Source of the DNA: JAFEBO01 sp050730655
GTDB lineage: Bacteria > Planctomycetota > Phycisphaerae > Phycisphaerales > UBA1924
Length of the DNA stretch: 64,000 nt
Assembly: GCA_050730655.1 (NCBI GenBank)
Contig: JBOHNL010000015.1
Coordinates: forward strand, 25,914-89,913
Direction of reading: 5' to 3'
The notes under the pieces are model-generated. The model saw only the letters and a list, made by a program, of their open reading frames with translations, did no database searches and was not told where the DNA came from. The position numbers and the translations under genes were made by a program. Below are positions 18,350-26,647 of the stretch, in pieces. The first letter of the stretch is position 1. Each line of letters opens with the position of its first letter.

Positions 18350-18438
18350 GCTGGATCTATCTGCTCGGAGCCGTGGTCGCCGCGGCACTCTTCATCTACC
18401 TGCTGTGCGCTCTTCTCAAGCCGGAGTGGTTTCAATGA
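18346..18438 (+). CDS. kdpF: KdpF, small stabilising subunit of the potassium ATPase
   Basis: The 30-residue peptide MSWIYLLGAVVAAALFIYLL ends in CALLKPEWFQ. This is the KdpF pattern of one helix followed by the A-L-L-[KR]-P-E-x-F signature. KdpF stabilises the KdpABC complex in the membrane. It starts with a GTG overlapping the preceding stop and ends in an ATGA overlap with kdpA, so the first three frames of the operon are chained by 4-base overlaps. Confidence 0.9.
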   Translation: MSWIYLLGAVVAAALFIYLLCALLKPEWFQ

Positions 18439-20231
18439 CAACGCCGGGTGTCTTTCAGATTGTGCTCTATTTCGCGGTACTGCTCGCGCTGGTGAAACCG
18501 CTCGGCTGGTTTATGGCGCGGGTGTATTCGGGCAAGCCGTGCGGACTTGACGCAGTGCTCGGTCCGATTGAGCGGCTGTTTTATCGCCTTGCGGGCGTAA
18601 AGGCCACGCAGGAGATGGACTGGAAGCGGTATGCCGCGGCGGTGCTCGTCTTCAGCGCCACCGGGCTCTTTCTCGTCTATGGACTGCAGCGGGCGCAGGC
18701 TGCGCTTGCATTCAACCCGCAGGGTCTGAGCGCGATATCCGCCGATTCCTCGTTCAACACCTCGATCTCGTTCGTTACGAACACAAACTGGCAGGGCTAT
18801 GGCGGCGAGACGACCATGTCGTATCTCTCGCAAATGCTTGCGCTCGGAACGCAGAACTTTGTTTCCGCGGCGACGGGGATGGCGGTGCTCGTTGCGCTCA
18901 TCCGCGGGCTTGCGCGGCGCTCGGCGGGAACGATCGGCAACTTTTGGGTCGATCTGACGCGTTCAACGCTTTACATCCTGCTGCCGCTGTCGGTGATCTT
19001 CGCTCTGGTGCTTGTTTCACAGGGAGTTGTTCAGACGTTAAAACCGTATCAGACGGTGACGTTGACGCTGCCACTTTCGTATGACGACCCCGTGACGGAT
19101 GCGGCGGGGAATGCGACGACATCGGCGGATGGGAAGCCGGTGACAAAGCCGGTCGCGGTTCCAGAGCAGATTCTCCCGCTCGGTCCGGCGGCATCGCAGA
19201 TTGCGATCAAGCAACTCGGCACGAACGGCGGCGGCTTTTTCAACGTGAATTCCGCGCACCCGTTTGAGAACCCGACGCCGTTCTCGAACTTTCTCGAGAT
19301 GCTGGCGATTCTGCTGATTCCGGCGGCGCTGTGCTGGACGTTCGGCGAGATGGTCGGAGATCGGCGTCAAGGCTGGGCTGTGCTTGCGGCGATGGTTGCG
19401 ATCTTCGTTGTTCTTCTCGGTGTATGCGTGTGGGCTGAATCGACCGCCAACCCGCGGCTAGCAGCACTCGGCGTTGATTCCACTTTCGGCGCTGCCGGAA
19501 ACATGGAAGGTAAAGAGGTTCGCTTCGGGATCGCCAACTCCGCGCTCTGGGCGACGGCGACGACTGCCGCGAGCAACGGCAGCGTGAACGCGATGCACGA
19601 TTCGTTCACCCCGCTGGGCGGGCTCATCCCGATGTGGTTGATTCAGCTCGGCGAAGTGATTTTCGGCGGCGTCGGCTGCGGACTTTATGGCATGCTGATG
19701 TTTGTGATAGTCGCGGTGTTTGTTGCGGGGCTGATGGTTGGTCGCACACCGGAATACCTGGGCAAGAAGATCGAGCCATTTGAAATGAAAATGGCCGCTC
19801 TGGCCGTGTTGATGCCTTGCGCCCTCGTTCTGCTCGGAACGGCTGTTGCGGTGCTCGTGCCGCAGGGGCAAACGACGAGCAACCCGGGAGCGCACGGATT
19901 CAGCCAGATTCTCTACGCCTTTTCCTCCGCTTCCAACAACAACGGCTCGGCGTTTGCAGGGCTCAGCGCCAACACCCCGTTCTACAACACGGCCCTTGGA
20001 ATCTGCATGTTCTTTTCGAGATTCTGGCTCATCGTGCCGGTTCTTGCGGTGGCCGGATCGCTCGCGGGCAAGCGATCGGTGCCCACAAGCGCCGGAACGC
20101 TTCCCACGCACACGCCCGTCTTCGTCGGGATGCTCATCTGCGTCGTGATCATCGTCGGCGCGCTCACGTTTGTTCCGGCACTTGCGCTTGGCCCGATCGT
20201 CGAGCAACTCCAACTTCAGAGGCACAGATAA
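18435..20231 (+). CDS. kdpA: Potassium-transporting ATPase, potassium-binding subunit KdpA
   Basis: The 598-residue channel-like subunit has the N-terminal motif KPLGWFMARVYSG and the selectivity-filter loops of the superfamily of K+ transporters: FVTNTNWQGYGGE, LGTNGGGFFNVNSAHPFENP and the later SNNNGSAF. Length and about ten hydrophobic helices agree with KdpA. It binds and conducts K+ through the KdpFABC pump at micromolar external K+. The ATG is within the kdpF stop. Extra residues in the loop near VTLTLPLSYDDPVTDAAGNA make this slightly longer than the E. coli protein. Confidence 0.98.
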   Translation: MTTPGVFQIVLYFAVLLALVKPLGWFMARVYSGKPCGLDAVLGPIERLFYRLAGVKATQEMDWKRYAAAVLVFSATGLFLVYGLQRAQAALAFNPQGLSAISADSSFNTSISFVTNTNWQGYGGETTMSYLSQMLALGTQNFVSAATGMAVLVALIRGLARRSAGTIGNFWVDLTRSTLYILLPLSVIFALVLVSQGVVQTLKPYQTVTLTLPLSYDDPVTDAAGNATTSADGKPVTKPVAVPEQILPLGPAASQIAIKQLGTNGGGFFNVNSAHPFENPTPFSNFLEMLAILLIPAALCWTFGEMVGDRRQGWAVLAAMVAIFVVLLGVCVWAESTANPRLAALGVDSTFGAAGNMEGKEVRFGIANSALWATATTAASNGSVNAMHDSFTPLGGLIPMWLIQLGEVIFGGVGCGLYGMLMFVIVAVFVAGLMVGRTPEYLGKKIEPFEMKMAALAVLMPCALVLLGTAVAVLVPQGQTTSNPGAHGFSQILYAFSSASNNNGSAFAGLSANTPFYNTALGICMFFSRFWLIVPVLAVAGSLAGKRSVPTSAGTLPTHTPVFVGMLICVVIIVGALTFVPALALGPIVEQLQLQRHR

Positions 20232-20232
20232 C

Positions 20233-22308
20233 ATGAGCAATACTGCATCACGCTCGCTCTTTGATCCCGCTATCGTCCGAGGCGCGATCGTGTCCGCACT
20301 CGCGAAGTTGAACCCGCGCGAACAGATCCGCAATCCGGTGATGTTCGTCGTGTTCGTTGTCAGCCTTCTGACGACGCTGCTTTGGGTTCACGCGCTTGTG
20401 AGCACAGGCGAGGCTTCAGCTTCGTTCATCGGGTGGATTGCACTCTGGCTCTGGTTCACCGTGCTCTTTGCCAACTTTGCCGAAGCCATGGCCGAAGGCC
20501 GGGGCAAGGCGCAGGCCGCGAGCCTGCGAAAAGCCCGGCGCGATGTGAAGGCGAAGAAACTGCGTGACCCGCGGCATCGCACCGCATTCGAGATTGTCGA
20601 GGGTTCCGTGCTCCGCAGAGGCGACGTCGTGCTCGTCGAGACTGGCGAGACCATCCCTGGCGATGGAGAAATTATCGAAGGCATTGCATCAGTGAACGAA
20701 TCGGCGATCACCGGGGAATCCGCACCCGTCATTCGCGAGGCGGGGGGCGATCGTTCCGCCGTCACTGGTGGCACGACCGTTCTCTCCGATTGGATCGTCA
20801 TCCGCATCGCCGCAGATCCGGGCCAAACGTTTCTGGACCGCATGATTGCGCTCGTCGAAGGCGCGAAGCGTCAGAAGACGCCGAATGAGATCGCTCTCGA
20901 TATTCTCCTCGCGAAGCTCACCATCATCTTTCTGCTCGCGTGCGTCACCCTGCTTCCGTATTCGATTTATGCAGTCGCACAAGCAAAAGCCGTCAACCCG
21001 GCGTCATCTGCCGCGCCGGTCACGGTCACAGTCCTCGTTGCCCTGCTCGTCTGCCTGATCCCCACCACCATCGGCGGGCTGCTTTCCGCGATTCGCATTG
21101 CGGGCATGGATCGCCTTGTTCAAGCCAACGTCATTGCCACCAGTGGCCGAGCGGTTGAAGCGGCGGGAGACGTCGACGTCCTGCTCCTTGACAAGACCGG
21201 AACCATCACGCTCGGCAACCGCCAGGCAAGCCAGTTCCTTCCGGTTGATAACGCCACAATGGAAGAACTTGCTGATGCCGCGCAACTTGCGTCGCTTGCC
21301 GACGAAACTCCGGAAGGTCGCAGCATTGTCGTCCTCGCGAAGAAGCACGGCCTGCGTGAACGCAACATCCATGATTTAGGAGCATCTTTCACACCGTTCT
21401 CAGCTCAAACCCGGATGAGCGGCGTGAGCGTGAATGGCCGTGAGATCCGCAAGGGCGCTGCCGACGCCATTGATGCGTATGTCACCCGCATGGGGGCTCG
21501 CCCGAGTGAGCAGGCCCGTGCCATCGTCAATGAGGTTTCCAAGCGTGGCAGCACGCCCCTCGTCGTCGCCGACGGAAAGGGACGCACGCTCGGCGTAATC
21601 GAACTCAAAGATATTGTGAAGGGCGGTATTTCGGAGCGCTTTGCGGAAATGCGGCGCATGGGTATCAAGACCGTGATGATCACAGGTGACAATCCGGTGA
21701 CTGCCGCGGCGATCGCGGCCGAAGCCGGCGTTGACGACTTCCTGGCTCAGGCCACACCCGAAAACAAGCTCGATCTCATCCGCAAGTACCAGCAAGGCGG
21801 CCGACTCGTCGCGATGACCGGCGACGGAACCAACGACGCCCCCGCGCTCGCGCAGGCGGATGTCGCGGTCGCCATGAACACGGGTACGCAGGCGGCCAAA
21901 GAAGCAGGCAACATGGTCGACCTCGACAGCAATCCGACCAAGTTGATCGAGGTCGTGCAGATCGGTAAGCAGCTTTTGATGACCCGTGGCAGCCTCACGA
22001 CGTTTTCGATCGCGAATGACGTCGCGAAGTACTTTGCAATCATCCCCGTCGCGTTTGCCGCCACATATCCGCAGCTAAACGCGCTCAACATCATGCGTCT
22101 GAACCCCGCGACCGGCATTCTTTCCGCTGTCATCTTTAACGCGCTCATCATCGTCGCGCTTATTCCGCTTGCACTCCGTGGCGTGAAGTACAAGCCGGTC
22201 GAAGCCTCGGTTCTGCTTCGCAACAACCTTCTTGTTTACGGCCTGGGCGGACTCGTAGTGCCGTTCATCGGAATCAAGATCATCGATCTCGCACTCGGCT
22301 TCCTGTAA
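20233..22308 (+). CDS. kdpB: Potassium-transporting ATPase, catalytic subunit KdpB
   Basis: This 691-residue P-type ATPase has the phosphorylation motif DKTGTIT (Asp320), TGES in the actuator domain (ITGESAPV), the TGDNPVTA and TGDGTNDAPALAQADVAVAMN hinge motifs, and the KdpB-typical stretch GTQAAKEAGNMVDLDSNPTKL. It hydrolyses ATP to drive K+ transport through KdpA. The start at 20233 lies just after the kdpA stop. Spacing to kdpC is 13 bases. Confidence 0.98.
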   Translation: MSNTASRSLFDPAIVRGAIVSALAKLNPREQIRNPVMFVVFVVSLLTTLLWVHALVSTGEASASFIGWIALWLWFTVLFANFAEAMAEGRGKAQAASLRKARRDVKAKKLRDPRHRTAFEIVEGSVLRRGDVVLVETGETIPGDGEIIEGIASVNESAITGESAPVIREAGGDRSAVTGGTTVLSDWIVIRIAADPGQTFLDRMIALVEGAKRQKTPNEIALDILLAKLTIIFLLACVTLLPYSIYAVAQAKAVNPASSAAPVTVTVLVALLVCLIPTTIGGLLSAIRIAGMDRLVQANVIATSGRAVEAAGDVDVLLLDKTGTITLGNRQASQFLPVDNATMEELADAAQLASLADETPEGRSIVVLAKKHGLRERNIHDLGASFTPFSAQTRMSGVSVNGREIRKGAADAIDAYVTRMGARPSEQARAIVNEVSKRGSTPLVVADGKGRTLGVIELKDIVKGGISERFAEMRRMGIKTVMITGDNPVTAAAIAAEAGVDDFLAQATPENKLDLIRKYQQGGRLVAMTGDGTNDAPALAQADVAVAMNTGTQAAKEAGNMVDLDSNPTKLIEVVQIGKQLLMTRGSLTTFSIANDVAKYFAIIPVAFAATYPQLNALNIMRLNPATGILSAVIFNALIIVALIPLALRGVKYKPVEASVLLRNNLLVYGLGGLVVPFIGIKIIDLALGFL

Positions 22309-22321
22309 CTCGAAAGGTCCC

Positions 22322-22978
22322 ATGCTTTCACTTATCCGGCCCGCAGTCGTTCTCTTCGGACTCTTCTCGCTTGTCACGGGCATCGCCTACCCGCTCGCTG
22401 TCACGGGTATCTCCCAAGTCGTCTTCCCGGTGCAGGCGAACGGATCTGTAATCTCGCAGTTTGACAAGCCCGCCGGCTCGTCGTTGATCGGCCAGGAGTT
22501 TTCAACCGGAACCGCAGCTGCCAGTTACTTCTGGGCCCGCCCCTCCGCGACTTCGCCGGTTCCATACACCTCGTTCAACGCCGACAAGCTCTCCGGTTCA
22601 TCCGGATCGAACCTCGCTCCGACAAATCCAGCGCTTGTCGACAACGTGAAAGCCCGTATCGATGCGCACAATGCCGCGGATGGAGCCGCGAACTACGAGC
22701 GGCCGCGGAAACAGCTGATCCCCATCGATCTCGTCACCAGCTCTGCCAGTGGCCTCGACCCTCATATCAGCCCTGCGTCGGCCGAGTATCAATTGCCTCG
22801 CGTGGCTAAGGCGCGTCATCTCACGGAGGCTCAGGTGCGCGAACTGCTTGCTGCACACACACAAGGCCGGCAGTTTGGCGTCTTCGGCGAACCGACGGTG
22901 AACGTGCTCGAACTGAACTTGGCGCTCGACTCGCGATTCCCGTCCGTCCATCCTTCTGCCAGCCGGGTGAACGAATAA
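22322..22978 (+). CDS. kdpC: Potassium-transporting ATPase subunit KdpC
   Basis: The 218-residue protein has one N-terminal helix (VVLFGLFSLVTGIAYPLAV), the family signature SLIGQEF, the YFWARPSAT segment with a Ser-rich SGSSGSNLAPTNP, and the C-terminal DLVTSSASGLDPHISPASAEYQ that is nearly invariant in KdpC. KdpC assembles with KdpA and KdpB and raises ATP affinity. A purine-rich AAAGG sits before the ATG. The KdpD gene starts 6 bases after the stop. Confidence 0.97.
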   Translation: MLSLIRPAVVLFGLFSLVTGIAYPLAVTGISQVVFPVQANGSVISQFDKPAGSSLIGQEFSTGTAAASYFWARPSATSPVPYTSFNADKLSGSSGSNLAPTNPALVDNVKARIDAHNAADGAANYERPRKQLIPIDLVTSSASGLDPHISPASAEYQLPRVAKARHLTEAQVRELLAAHTQGRQFGVFGEPTVNVLELNLALDSRFPSVHPSASRVNE

Positions 22979-22984
22979 TCAGCC

Positions 22985-25750
22985 ATGTCCGGCCGCGCGA
23001 ACCCCAATGAGCTTCTAGCCCGCGTTCGGGAAGAAGAGGCCCGCGCCGGTCGCGGCCGCCTCAAGATTTTCTTCGGAGCCGCACCTGGCGTCGGCAAGAC
23101 GTTTGCGATGCTCAATGCCGCGCAGCGGCTCGCTCGCGAGGGAGTTGATGTCGTTGTCGGCCTCGTCGAAACTCATGGGCGCGCGGAAACCGAGCAGCAG
23201 TTGCTCGGGCTCGACATTTTGCCCCGGCGGCAGGTCGAGTACAAAGGCACAACACTTGCCGAGTTCGATCTCGATGCCGCTCTGGCGCGAAGACCAGAGA
23301 TTCTGATTCTCGATGAATTCGCGCACACCAACGCGCCCGGTTCACGCTTCGAGAAGCGCTGGCAGGATGTTGAAGAGCTTCTCGCCGCCGGCATCAGCGT
23401 CTACACATCGCTGAATGTCCAGCACATCGAGAGCCTGAACGACGTCATTTCTCAAATCACAGGCGTACAGGTTCGCGAAACGGTTCCAGATTCTTCGATC
23501 GAAAGAGCCGACGAGATCGAGCTGATCGATCTGCCGCCAGATGTTCTGCTGGAGCGTCTCAGGGCGGGAAAGGTCTACGTCCCGAACAGCATCGCGCCGG
23601 CGATGGATTCGTTCTTTCGCCGCGGCAACCTCACCGCTCTCCGCGAACTCTCGCTCCGGCGCACGGCGGAATGGGTCGATGGTCAGATGCGCGACTACCG
23701 CGAGGGAAACAGCATTCGCGCCATCTGGCCCGCGGCAGAGCGCATTCTCGTCGCGGTCAGCCCGAGCCCGGCATCAACCAAGATCGTTCGGGCCGCGAAG
23801 CGCATGGCCGCTGGGTTGCACGCTGAATTGCTTGCGGCATACGTCGAAACGCCCCGCACCGCGCGGCTCACAGCGCGAGATCAGGACCGCGTGACCGAGA
23901 CGCTGCGTCTTGCTGAAAGCCTCGGAGCGAGCACATCCACGCTCAGTGCCGAGAATGCCGCGGTCGAACTTGTCGCGTTTGCCCGTGCTCGCAATGTCAG
24001 CAAGATCGTGGTCGGGAAGACGTGGCGGCCGCTTTGGCGCGAAGCGCTCTTTGGTTCCTTCGTCGGCAATCTCATTCGCTCAAGTGGCGACATAGATGTC
24101 TACGTGATCAGGGGTGATGCGGAAGTTGAAGACAAGGGCGACGAGTCCTTCCAGCCAACGCCGCGAAGATCGCCGCCATGGGCATATATCGGCGCGGCAG
24201 CGCTTGTGGGAGTCGCTTCACTGATCGGGCGATTTCTTCCCGCAAGCTTTGATGCCGCCAACTTGTCGATGATCTATCTGGCGGGCGTTGTTGTCGCGGC
24301 GGTCTGGCTCGGACGCGGCCCCGCAGTCGCATCGGCCATTCTCGGCGTCGCGGCCTTTGACTTCTTCTTTGTGCCCCCGTCTCTGACGTTTCGCATTTCT
24401 GATGCGCAATACCTTGTGACATTTGCGGTGATGCTTGCGGTCGGATTGCTGATCGCAAACCTCACGACGCGGCTTCGGAATCTTGCGGACAACTCGCGCC
24501 AGCGTGAGCGTCGCACGTCGCTTTCGTACGACATGGTTCGTGGATTGGCGGTCGCATCCAGCCGCGATCAGGTCGCGTCCGTCGCGGTTAAACACGTTCA
24601 CGACACATTCAATTGCGATTCATCGCTGCTGATTCCCGCCACGCAGTTGTCCGCGCCCCTCGAAGTCATCGCGAGCGCCGGTTCCCCTGATTGGCTTGAT
24701 GAACGCGAGAAGGGCGTAGCACGCTGGTCGTTCGACCACGCAAAGCCTGCGGGTTCGGGCACGCGCGCGCTCCCCGCTTCCTTGGGCAGATATACCCCTC
24801 TCACGACTTCCCGGGGCAAGCAGGGCGTGCTCGCCACCCGCGCGAACGACCCCGCCAGTATCGCCTCGGCTTCGCAGCTACTCCTGCTCGACACCTTTGC
24901 GAATCAGATTGCGCTCGCTCTTGAGCGCGTGGAACTCCTCGAAAGCCAGCAGGTCGCGAAGGTCGAGGCCGAATCTGAACGCCTGCGCGCGGCGCTCTTG
25001 CGCTCTGTCTCGCATGATCTTCGAACACCACTCGCCACAATCTCGGGTGCCGCGGGGACGCTGCTCCACTCCAATCTTGAACCCGGAGCTCGCGCGGAAC
25101 TGACCGGGAGCATCGTTCACGAGGCAGATCGGCTCAATGAACTCATAGCAAATCTGATGTTCGCCACGCGGCTGGAGGCCGGCGTCACGCTCCGACGCGA
25201 GTGGACGTCGCTCGAAGAAATCATCGGCGCCGGTCTTGCACGCCATCGTGAGGCGCTCGCATCGCGCCCTTGCAAGATTCATCTCCCGGCCGATTTCCCG
25301 CTGCTCCGCGTCGACAATGCGATGCTGCCGCAGGTCATTCACAATCTGATTGACAACGCCCTCCGCTACACGGCGCCCGGCACTCCGATCGAGATCGCCG
25401 CGTGGACGACAGATTCGCAAGCAGTTGTTCGCGTTGCGGACGAAGGCGTCGGGCTTCCGGATCGCGAACACGCCAAGATCTTCGAGCGTTTTTACCGCGG
25501 CCAGCCACAACATCCAAATCGCAATTCGATCGATGCCGCGTCCGAGCTTGAATCGTCGAATCGCTCCGGCATGGGGCTCGGACTCACCATCTGCGAGGGC
25601 ATCATCAAGGCACACGGAGGCAGAATCTGGGCCGAATCCAATCAGCCCCGGGGGACGGCCTTCCTCTTGACACTTCCGATCGAACGACCGCAGCCAATTG
25701 TCACGCCTGAGTCAGATCATGCCGCACGCTCGGGCACGGAGGCCGCATGA
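22985..25750 (+). CDS. kdpD: Sensor histidine kinase KdpD
   Basis: The 921-residue protein has the full KdpD layout. The N-terminal KdpD domain carries a Walker A motif GAAPGVGKT (residues 31-39) and DEFAHTNAPGSR. A Usp-like domain runs to about 375 (KIVVGKTWRPLW), and four close-packed helices of the DUF4118 type follow (about 395-500). Then come a GAF-like region, the HisKA box SVSHDLRTPLATISG with the phospho-accepting histidine, and an HATPase with HNLIDNALRY and GMGLGLTICEG. It senses low K+ or ionic stress and phosphorylates KdpE. The stop overlaps the kdpE start, and no other gene intervenes. Confidence 0.97.
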   Translation: MSGRANPNELLARVREEEARAGRGRLKIFFGAAPGVGKTFAMLNAAQRLAREGVDVVVGLVETHGRAETEQQLLGLDILPRRQVEYKGTTLAEFDLDAALARRPEILILDEFAHTNAPGSRFEKRWQDVEELLAAGISVYTSLNVQHIESLNDVISQITGVQVRETVPDSSIERADEIELIDLPPDVLLERLRAGKVYVPNSIAPAMDSFFRRGNLTALRELSLRRTAEWVDGQMRDYREGNSIRAIWPAAERILVAVSPSPASTKIVRAAKRMAAGLHAELLAAYVETPRTARLTARDQDRVTETLRLAESLGASTSTLSAENAAVELVAFARARNVSKIVVGKTWRPLWREALFGSFVGNLIRSSGDIDVYVIRGDAEVEDKGDESFQPTPRRSPPWAYIGAAALVGVASLIGRFLPASFDAANLSMIYLAGVVVAAVWLGRGPAVASAILGVAAFDFFFVPPSLTFRISDAQYLVTFAVMLAVGLLIANLTTRLRNLADNSRQRERRTSLSYDMVRGLAVASSRDQVASVAVKHVHDTFNCDSSLLIPATQLSAPLEVIASAGSPDWLDEREKGVARWSFDHAKPAGSGTRALPASLGRYTPLTTSRGKQGVLATRANDPASIASASQLLLLDTFANQIALALERVELLESQQVAKVEAESERLRAALLRSVSHDLRTPLATISGAAGTLLHSNLEPGARAELTGSIVHEADRLNELIANLMFATRLEAGVTLRREWTSLEEIIGAGLARHREALASRPCKIHLPADFPLLRVDNAMLPQVIHNLIDNALRYTAPGTPIEIAAWTTDSQAVVRVADEGVGLPDREHAKIFERFYRGQPQHPNRNSIDAASELESSNRSGMGLGLTICEGIIKAHGGRIWAESNQPRGTAFLLTLPIERPQPIVTPESDHAARSGTEAA

Positions 25751-26523
25751 GCGATACTCCTGTGCGAGCGTCGCAAGTCTCGCCCGCTGCGCAACATCCC
25801 CCACTCGTATTGGTCATTGATGATGAAGAAGCCATCCGGCGCTTTCTTCGTGTCACGCTCGAGAGCCAGAACTATCGCGTCAAGGAAGCGGCGACTGCGA
25901 ACGAAGGCCTGATCCAAGCACGTACACAGCGGCCTGATTTGATCCTGCTCGATCTTGGACTTCCGGATGGCGATGGAGTTGCGGTGACGCGCACCATTCG
26001 CGCCGAGTCTGCCGTCCCGATCCTCATTCTCTCGGCACGCGATCAGGAGCAGGACAAGGTCGCGGCGCTCGATGCCGGAGCCGATGATTATCTGACGAAG
26101 CCGTTCGGGATCGGCGAACTCTCGGCGCGAATCCGTACGGCACTGCGTCACGCCGCGCGACCAGGTGGCAAGTCGAATCCGATTTATGAAGCGACGGTCG
26201 ACGCGTACACGCTTCGCGTGGATATCACGTCGCGCTCCGTGACTGTCACTGATTCGACCGCCACACGCGATGCGCGGCTGACTCCGACCGAGTTCCAATT
26301 GCTGGCCATGCTCGTCAAGCACGCCGGAAAGGTTCTCACGCACCAGCAAATCCTGAAGTCCGTCTGGGGACCGACACACGCGAACGACATCCAATATCTG
26401 CGCGTGTACGCGGGTCAACTTCGGCGCAAGATCGAGGCGGATCCGGCACAGCCCCGGTTTCTGCTCACGGAGCCGGCAATTGGCTACCGGCTCGCCGCGG
26501 CAGGCAACGACAACGCTTCCTGA
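25747..26523 (+). CDS. kdpE: Response regulator KdpE
   Basis: This 258-residue OmpR-family regulator has a receiver domain (acidic pair IDDEEA, phospho-acceptor Asp69 in ILLDLGLP, Lys in YLTKPF) and a C-terminal winged-helix DNA-binding domain (LTPTEFQLLAMLVKHAGKVL, RVYAGQLRRKIE). About 18 extra residues precede the receiver. Phosphorylated KdpE activates the kdp promoter. The 11-base direct repeats at 18103-18169 are the obvious candidate target. The ATG overlaps the kdpD stop. The TPP riboswitch of thiC starts 39 bases after the stop. Confidence 0.96.
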   Translation: MSDTPVRASQVSPAAQHPPLVLVIDDEEAIRRFLRVTLESQNYRVKEAATANEGLIQARTQRPDLILLDLGLPDGDGVAVTRTIRAESAVPILILSARDQEQDKVAALDAGADDYLTKPFGIGELSARIRTALRHAARPGGKSNPIYEATVDAYTLRVDITSRSVTVTDSTATRDARLTPTEFQLLAMLVKHAGKVLTHQQILKSVWGPTHANDIQYLRVYAGQLRRKIEADPAQPRFLLTEPAIGYRLAAAGNDNAS

Positions 26524-26562
26524 GGCCGGGCCGCGACTCGATTCTCTCCTACACTCCCCCTT

Positions 26563-26646
26563 CGCTCGGGGCGCGTCGTCCATTCGGGGCCGGCGCTGAG
26601 ATGCACCCGTAGAACCTGATCCGGTTTGTACCGGCGGAGGGAAGCG
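26563..26646 (+). promoter_or_regulatory. TPP riboswitch (THI element) of thiC
   Basis: The sequence contains the conserved thi-box blocks in order: CTGAGATGCACCC, then the GTAGAACCTGATC block with the pyrophosphate-sensor region, then CCGGCGGAGGGAAG. P1 can form between CGCT at 26563-26566 and AGCG at 26643-26646. The ribosome binding site GGAGGG (26636-26641) is part of the conserved 3' strand, and the thiC ATG begins two bases after P1. TPP binding should therefore hide the ribosome binding site directly, with no separate expression platform. No terminator is present. The TPP aptamer family and its control of thiC are well established. Confidence 0.93.
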
Positions 26647-26647
26647 C

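Noticed and set aside
19458..20333. 291-codon minus-strand frame over kdpA and kdpB
   Set aside because: Antisense to two certain genes, with Arg/His-rich composition typical of shadow frames.
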